From: Chrysogorgia sp. JL179-B06
Lineage: Eukaryota > Cnidaria > Anthozoa > Scleralcyonacea > Chrysogorgiidae
NCBI GenBank assembly: GCA_035772405.1
Contig: JAYKKM010000034.1
Span: 1,425,001-1,489,000 of the forward strand
DNA: 64,000 nt
Direction: 5' to 3'
Under the pieces are notes generated by a model that was given only the letters and a program-made list of their open reading frames with translations, had not been told where the DNA came from and did not search any database. Positions 57,801-64,000 of the stretch are shown here, piece after piece; position 1 is the stretch's first letter; each line of letters starts with the position of its first letter. The translations under genes were made by a program, and so were the position numbers.

Positions 57801-60800
57801 AGTTAAAAGTTTAATTAAAGTTAAAAGTTAAAGTAAAAAAAAAGTTAAAGTAAAGTTAAAAGTTAAAGTTAAAAGTCAACGCAAAGTTAAAGTTAAAAGT
57901 TAAAGCAAAGTTAAAGATAAAGTAAACATAAAGTTAAAGTAAAGTTAAAAGTTAAAAGTCAACGCAAAGTTAAAGTTAAAAGTTAAAACAAAGTTAAAAT
58001 AAAGTTAAAAGTTAAAGTAAAGTTAAAAGTTACAGCAAAGTTAAAAGTTAAAGTGAAGTTAAAGTAATACCTCTCCCTCACAATTCACCCATCCACCCCT
58101 CAAAAGTTAAAAGTTAAAGCAAAGTTAAAGTTAAAGTGAACATAAAGTTAAAGTAAAGTTAAAAGTTAAAGTAAACATAAAGGTAAAGTAAAGTTAAAAG
58201 TTAAAGTAAAGTTAAAAGTTAAAGTTAAAAGTCAACGCAAAGTTAAAGTTAAAAGTTAAAGCAAAGTTAAAGTAAAGTTAAAAGTTAAAGTAAAGTTAAA
58301 AGTTAAAGTTAAAAGTTAAAGTAAATTTAAAAGTTAAAGTTAAAAGTCAAAGCAAAGTTAAAGTAAGTTAAAAGTTAAAAGTTAAAGTAAAGTTAAAAGT
58401 TAAAAGTCAACGCAAAGTTAAAGTAAAGTTAAAAGTTAAAGTAAAGTTAAAAGTTAAAGTAAAGTTAAAAGTTAAAGTTAAAAGTCAACGCAAAGTTAAA
58501 GTTAAAAGTTAAAGCAAAGTTAAAGTTAAAGTAAACATAAAGATAAAGTAAAGTTAAAAGTTAAAAGTTAAAGTAAACATAAAGTTAAAGTAAAGTTAAA
58601 AGTTACAGCAAAGTTAAAAGTTAAAGTGAAGTTAAAGTAATACCTCTCCCTCACAATTCACCCATCCACCCCTCAAAAGTTAAAAGTTAAAGCAAAGTTA
58701 AAGTTAAAGTGAACATAAAGTTAAAGTAAAGTTAAAAGTTAAAGTAAACATAAAGGTAAAGTAAAGTTAAAAGTTAAAGTTAAAAGTTAAAGTAAAGTTA
58801 AAAGTTTAATTAAAGTTAAAAGTTAAAGTAAAAAAAAAGTTAAAGTAAAGTTAAAAGTTAAAGTTAAAAGTCAACGCAAAGTTAAAGTTAAAAGTTAAAG
58901 CAAAGTTAAAGATAAAGTAAACATAAAGTTAAAGTAAAGTTAAAAGTTAAAAGTCAACGCAAAGTTAAAGTTAAAAGTTAAAACAAAGTTAAAGTAAAGT
59001 TAAAAGTTAAAGTAAAGTTAAAAGTTACAGCAAAGTTAAAAGTTAAAGTGAAGTTAAAGTAATACCTCTCCCTCACAATTCACCCATCCACCCCTCAAAA
59101 GTTAAAAGTTAAAGCAAAGTTAAAGTTAAAGTGAACATAAAGTTAAAGTAAAGTTAAAAGTTAAAGTAAACATAAAGGTAAAGTAAAGTTAAAAGTTAAA
59201 GTAAAGTTAAAAGTTAAAGTTAAAAGTCAACGCAAAGTTAAAGTTAAAAGTTAAAGCAAAGTTAAAGTAAAGTTAAAAGTTAAAGTAAAGTTAAAAGTTA
59301 AAGTTAAAAGTTAAAGTAAATTTAAAAGTTAAAGTTAAAAGTCAACGCAAAGTTAAAGTAAAAAGTTAAAGCAAAGTTAAAGTAAAGTTAAAAGTTAAAT
59401 TAAAGTTAAACGTTAAAGTAAATATAAAGTTAAAGTACAGTTAAAAGTTAAAGTTAAAAGTTAAAGTTAAAAGTTAAAGTTAAAGGTTAAAGTAAAGTTA
59501 AAAGTTAAAGTTAAAAGTCAACGCAAAGTTAAACTTAAAAGTTAAAGCAAAGTTAAAGTTAAAGTAAAGTTAAAGTCAACGCAAAGTTAAAGTTAAAAGT
59601 TAAAACAAAGTTAAAGTAAAGTTAAAAGTTAAAGTAAAGTTAAAAGTTAAAAGTCAACGCAAAGTTACAGTAAAGTTAAAAGTTGCAGCAAAGTTAAAAG
59701 TTAAAGTGAAGTTAAAGTAATACCTCTCCCTCACAATTCACCCATCCACCCCTCAAAAGTTAAAAGTTAAAGCAAAGTTAAAGTTAAAGTGAACATAAAG
59801 TTAAAGTAAAGTTAAAAGTTAAAGTAAACATAAAGGTAAAGTAAAGTTAAAAGTTAAAGTTAAAAGTTAAAGTAAAGTTAAAAGTTAAAGTTAAAAGTCA
59901 ACGCAAAGTTAAAGTTAAAAGTTAAAGTAAAGTTAAAGTCTTTTAAAAGTTAAAGTAAAGTTAAATGTTAAAGTTAAAAGTTAAAGTAAAGTTAAAAGTT
60001 AAAGTTAAAAGTCAATGCAAAGTTAAAGTAAACATAAAGTTAAAGTAAAGTTAAAAGTTAAAGTAAAGTTAAAAGTTAAAGTTAAAAGTCAACGAAAGTT
60101 AAAGTTAAAAGTTAAAGCAAAGTTAAAGTAAAGTTAAAAGTTAAAGTAAAGTTAAAAGTTAAAGTTAAAAGTTAAAGTATAGTTAAAAGTTAAAGTTGAA
60201 AGTCAACGCAAAGTTAAAGTTAAAAGTTAAAGCAAAGTTAAAGTAAAGTTAAAAGTTTAATTAAAGTTAAAAGTTAAAGTAAACATAAAGTTAAAGTAAA
60301 GTTAAAAGTTAAAGTTAAAAGTTAATGTTAAAAGTTAAAGTTAAAAGTTAAAGTAAAGTTAAAAGTTAAAGTTAAAAGTCAACGCAAAGTTAAAGTTAAA
60401 AGTTAAAGCAAAGTTAAAGTTCAAGTAAACATAAAGTTAAAGTAAAGTTAAAAGTTAAAAGTCAACGCAAAGTTAAAGTTAAAAGTTAAAACAAAGTTAA
60501 AGTAAAGTTAAAAGTTAAAGTAAAGTTAAAAGTTAAAGTTAAAAGTCAACGCAAAGTTAAAGTTAAAAGTTAAAGCAAAGTTAAAGTTAAAGTAAACATA
60601 AAGTTAAAGTAAAGTTAAAAGTTGCAGCAAAGTTAAAAGTTAAAGTGAAGTTAAAGTAATACCTCTCCCTCACAATTCACCCATCCACCCCTCAAAAGTT
60701 AAAAGTTAAAGCAAAGTTAAAGTTAAAGTGAACATAAAGTTAAAGTAAAGTTAAAAGTTAAAGTAAAGTTAAAAGTTAAAGTTAAAAGTCAACGCAAAGT

Positions 60801-63800
60801 CAAAGTTAAAAGTTAAAGTAAAGTTAAAAGTTAAAGTTAAAAGTCAAAGTAAATTTAAAAGTTAAAGTTAAAAGTCAACGCAAAGTTAAAGTTAAAAGTT
60901 AAAGCAAAGTTAAAGTAAAGTTAAAAGTTAAATTAAAGTTAAACGTTAAAGTAAATATAAAGTTAAAGTACAGTTAAAAGTTAAAGTTAAAAGTTAAAGT
61001 TAAAAGTTAAAGTTAAAAGTTAAAGTAAAGTTAAAAGTTAAAGTTAAAAGTTAAAGTTAAAAGTTAAAGTTAAAAGTTAAAGTAAAGTTAAAAGTTAAAG
61101 TTAAAAGTCAACGCAAAGTTAAAGTTAAAAGTCAAAGCAAAGTTAAAGTAAGTTAAAAGTTAAAAGTTAAAGTAAAGTTAAAAGTTAAAAGTCAACGCAA
61201 AGTTAAAGTTAAAAGTTAAAGCAAAGTTAAAGTAAAGTTAAAAGTTAAATTAAAGTTAAACGTTAAAGTAAATATAAAGTTAAAGTACAGTTAAAAGTTA
61301 AAGTTAAAAGTTAAAGTTAAAAGTTAAAGTTAAAAGTTAAAGTAAAGTTAAAAGTTAAAGTTAAAAGTTAAAGTTAAAAGTTAAAGTTAAAAGTTAAAGT
61401 AAAGTTAAAAGTTAAAGTTAAAAGTCAACGCAAAGTTAAAGTTAAAAGTCAAAGCAAAGTTAAAGTAAGTTAAAAGTTAAAAGTTAAAGTAAAGTTAAAA
61501 GTTAAAAGTCAACGCAAAGTTAAAGTAAAGTTAAAAGTTAAAGTAAAGTTAAAAGTTAAAGTAAAGTTAAAAGTTAAAGTTAAAAGTCAACGCAAAGTTA
61601 AAGTTAATAGTTAAAGCAAAGTTAAAGTTAAAGTAAACATAAAGTTAAAGTAAAGTTAAAAGTTAAAAGTCAACGCAAAGTTAAAGTTAAAAGTTAAAAC
61701 AAAGTTAAAGTAAAGTTAAAAGTTAAAGTAAAGTTAAAAGTTAAAGTTAAAAGTCAACGCAAAGTTAAAGTTAAAAGTTAAAGCAAAGTTAAAGTTAAAG
61801 TAAACATAAAGTTAAAGTAAAGTTAAAAGTTGCAGCAAAGTTAAAAGTTAAAGTGAAGTTAAAGTAATACCTCTCCCTCACAATTCACCCATCCACCCCT
61901 CAAAAGTTAAAAGTTAAAGCAAAGTTAAAGTTAAAAGTCAACGCAAAGTTAAAGTTAAAAGTTAAAGCAAAGTTAAAGTAAAGTTAAAAGTTAAAGTAAA
62001 GTTAAAAGTTAAAGTTAAAAGTTAAAGTAAATTTAAAAGTTAAAGTTAAAAGTCAACGCAAAGTTAAAGTAAAAAGTTAAAGCAAAGTTAAAGTAAAGTT
62101 AAAAGTTAAATTAAAGTTAAACGTTAAAGTAAATATAAAGTTAAAGTACAGTTAAAAGTTAAAGTTAAAAGTTAAAGTTAAAAGTTAAAGTTAAAGGTTA
62201 AAGTAAAGTTAAAAGTTAAAGTTAAAAGTTAAAGTTAAAAGTTAAAGTTAAAAGTTAAAGTAAAGTTAAAAGTTAAAGTTAAAAGTCAACGCAAAGTTAA
62301 AGTTAAAAGTCAAAGCAAAGTTAAAGTAAGTTAAAAGTTAAAAGTTAAAGTAAAGTTAAAAGTTAAAAGTCAACGCAAAGTTAAAGTAAAGTTAAAAGTT
62401 AAAGTAAAGTTAAAAGTTAAAGTAAAGTTAAAAGTTAAAGTTAAAAGTCAACGCAAAGTTAAAGTTAAAAGTTAAAGCAAAGTTAAAGTTAAAGTAAACA
62501 TAAAGATAAAGTAAAGTTAAAAGTTAAAAGTTAAAGTAAACATAAAGTTAAAGTAAAGTTAAAAGTTACAGCAAAGTTAAAAGTTAAAGTGAAGTTAAAG
62601 TAATACCTCTCCCTCACAATTCACCCATCCACCCCTCAAAAGTTAAAAGTTAAAGCAAAGTTAAAGTTAAAGTGAACATAAAGTTAAAGTAAAGTTAAAA
62701 GTTAAAGTAAACATAAAGGTAAAGTAAAGTTAAAAGTTAAAGTAAAGTTAAAAGTTAAAGTTAAAAGTCAACGCAAAGTTAAAGTTAAAAGTTAAAGCAA
62801 AGTTAAAGTAAAGTTAAAAGTTAAATTAAAGTTAAACGTTAAAGTAAATATAAAGTTAAAGTACAGTTAAAAGTTAAAGTTAAAAGTTAAAGTTAAAAGT
62901 TAAAGTTAAAGGTTAAAGTAAAGTTAAAAGTTAAAGTTAAAAGTTAAAGTTAAAAGTTAAAGTTAAAAGTTAAAGTAAAGTTAAAAGTTAAAGTTAAAAG
63001 TCAACGCAAAGTTAAAGTTAAAAGTCAAAGCAAAGTTAAAGTAAGTTAAAAGTTAAAAGTTAAAGTAAAGTTAAAAGTTAAAAGTCAACGCAAAGTTAAA
63101 GTAAAGTTAAAAGTTAAAGTAAAGTTAAAAGTTAAAGTAAAGTTAAAAGTTAAAGTTAAAAGTCAACGCAAAGTTAAAGTTAAAAGTTAAAGCAAAGTTA
63201 AAGTTAAAGTAAACATAAAGATAAAGTAAAGTTAAAAGTTAAAAGTTAAAGTAAACATAAAGTTAAAGTAAAGTTAAAAGTTACAGCAAAGTTAAAAGTT
63301 ACAGCAAAGTTAAAAGTTAAAGTGAAGTTAAAGTAATACCTCTCCCTCACAATTCACCCATCCACCCCTCAAAAGTTAAAAGTTAAAGCAAAGTTAAAGT
63401 TAAAGTGAACATAAAGTTAAAGTAAAGTTAAAAGTTAAAGTAAACATAAAGGTAAAGTAAAGTTAAAAGTTAAAGTTAAAAGTTAAAGTAAAGTTAAAAG
63501 TTTAATTAAAGTTAAAAGTTAAAGTAAACAAAAAGTTAAAGTAAAGTTAAAAGTTAAAGTTAAAAGTCAACGCAAAGTTAAAGTTAAAAGTTAAAGCAAA
63601 GTTAAAGATAAAGTAAACATAAAGTTAAAGTAAAGTTAAAAGTTAAAAGTCAACGCAAAGTTAAAGTTAAAAGTTAAAACAAAGTTAAAGTAAAGTTAAA
63701 AGTTAAAGTAAAGTTAAAAGTTACAGCAAAGTTAAAAGTTAAAGTGAAGTTAAAGTAATACCTCTCCCTCACAATTCACCCATCCACCCCTCAAAAGTTA

Positions 63801-64000
63801 AAAGTTAAAGCAAAGTTAAAGTTAAAGTGAACATAAAGTTAAAGTAAAGTTAAAAGTTAAAGTAAACATAAAGGTAAAGTAAAGTTAAAAGTTAAAGTAA
63901 AGTTAAAAGTTAAAGTTAAAAGTCAACGCAAAGTTAAAGTTAAAAGTTAAAGCAAAGTTAAAGTAAAGTTAAAAGTTAAAGTAAAGTTAAAAGTTAAAGT
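51838..64000. repeat. GTTAAA-type satellite array 2, runs off the window
   Basis: Same words and higher-order organisation as array 1. It starts colinearly with it (both have CTAAAACTCAACGC, at about 24,868 and 52,278). Spacers occur near 54,225, 55,505, 56,025, 56,847, 57,645, 58,066, 58,640, 59,061, 59,720, 60,659, 61,866, 62,603, 63,345 and 63,758. The spacer-free start is shorter (2.4 kb) than in array 1. The end is not in the window. Confidence 0.96.

Noticed and set aside
24414..64000. CRISPR-like array (repeats with spacers)
   Set aside because: Direct repeats are simple 5-7-mers and the so-called spacer is itself the repeated element; no cas genes and the context is eukaryotic.
24414..64000. 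Telomeric repeat array
   Set aside because: The units are not TTAGGG-like, vary from 5 to 7 bases and form higher-order units; a satellite fits better.

Overview
The window reads as metazoan nuclear DNA, most likely from a marine or other aquatic invertebrate. It is AT-rich, gene-poor and dense in repeats. It carries one intron-flanked exon, a decayed LINE, a recent Penelope-like element, a hammerhead-ribozyme repeat and very long (TA)n tracts. No rRNA, tRNA, CRISPR array or bacterial operon is visible. I cannot name the species.

Layout. 1-7,180: mostly unassigned DNA with a local tandem duplication (1.03-1.67 kb), the remains of a coiled-coil plus protein-kinase gene on the minus strand (3.56-4.44 kb) and a drifting 19-21 bp minisatellite (6.49-7.14 kb). 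7,182-8,113: a (TA)n tract, a degenerate tandem repeat and one exact 72-nt leucine-rich-repeat exon. 8.64-11.64 kb: a decayed non-LTR retrotransposon with endonuclease, reverse transcriptase and C-terminal remnants.

13.57-21.2 kb: a compact cluster of small intronless ORFs of about 65-105 codons. Some are only 11-18 nt apart. They include a pair of homologous Cys-rich proteins and a tandem family of four related ORFs, with shared AT-rich upstream motifs. The layout looks like a virus-derived or other compact element, but I recognise no hallmark protein. Several of the ORFs are broken. Between the two Cys-rich paralogs lies a 4-kb block holding (TA)n tracts, a 5'-truncated Penelope-like element with an 821-bp inverted copy of its own 3' end, and a 231-bp retrozyme-like unit with a complete type I hammerhead ribozyme on the minus strand. 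A 330-bp hairpin MITE with TTAA ends interrupts the third member of the tandem family.

21.3-24.4 kb: low-copy local repeats, some preserving a short peptide-like reading frame. 24.4-64.0 kb: a huge AT-rich satellite of GTTAAA-like 5-7-mers, organised into higher-order units that begin with a C-rich spacer of about 35 bp. The spacer equals the last bases of the unique DNA bordering the array. That unique border (about 0.7 kb) plus the array start recurs 27,424 bp downstream with only a few differences, so a segment of about 27.4 kb has been duplicated in tandem.
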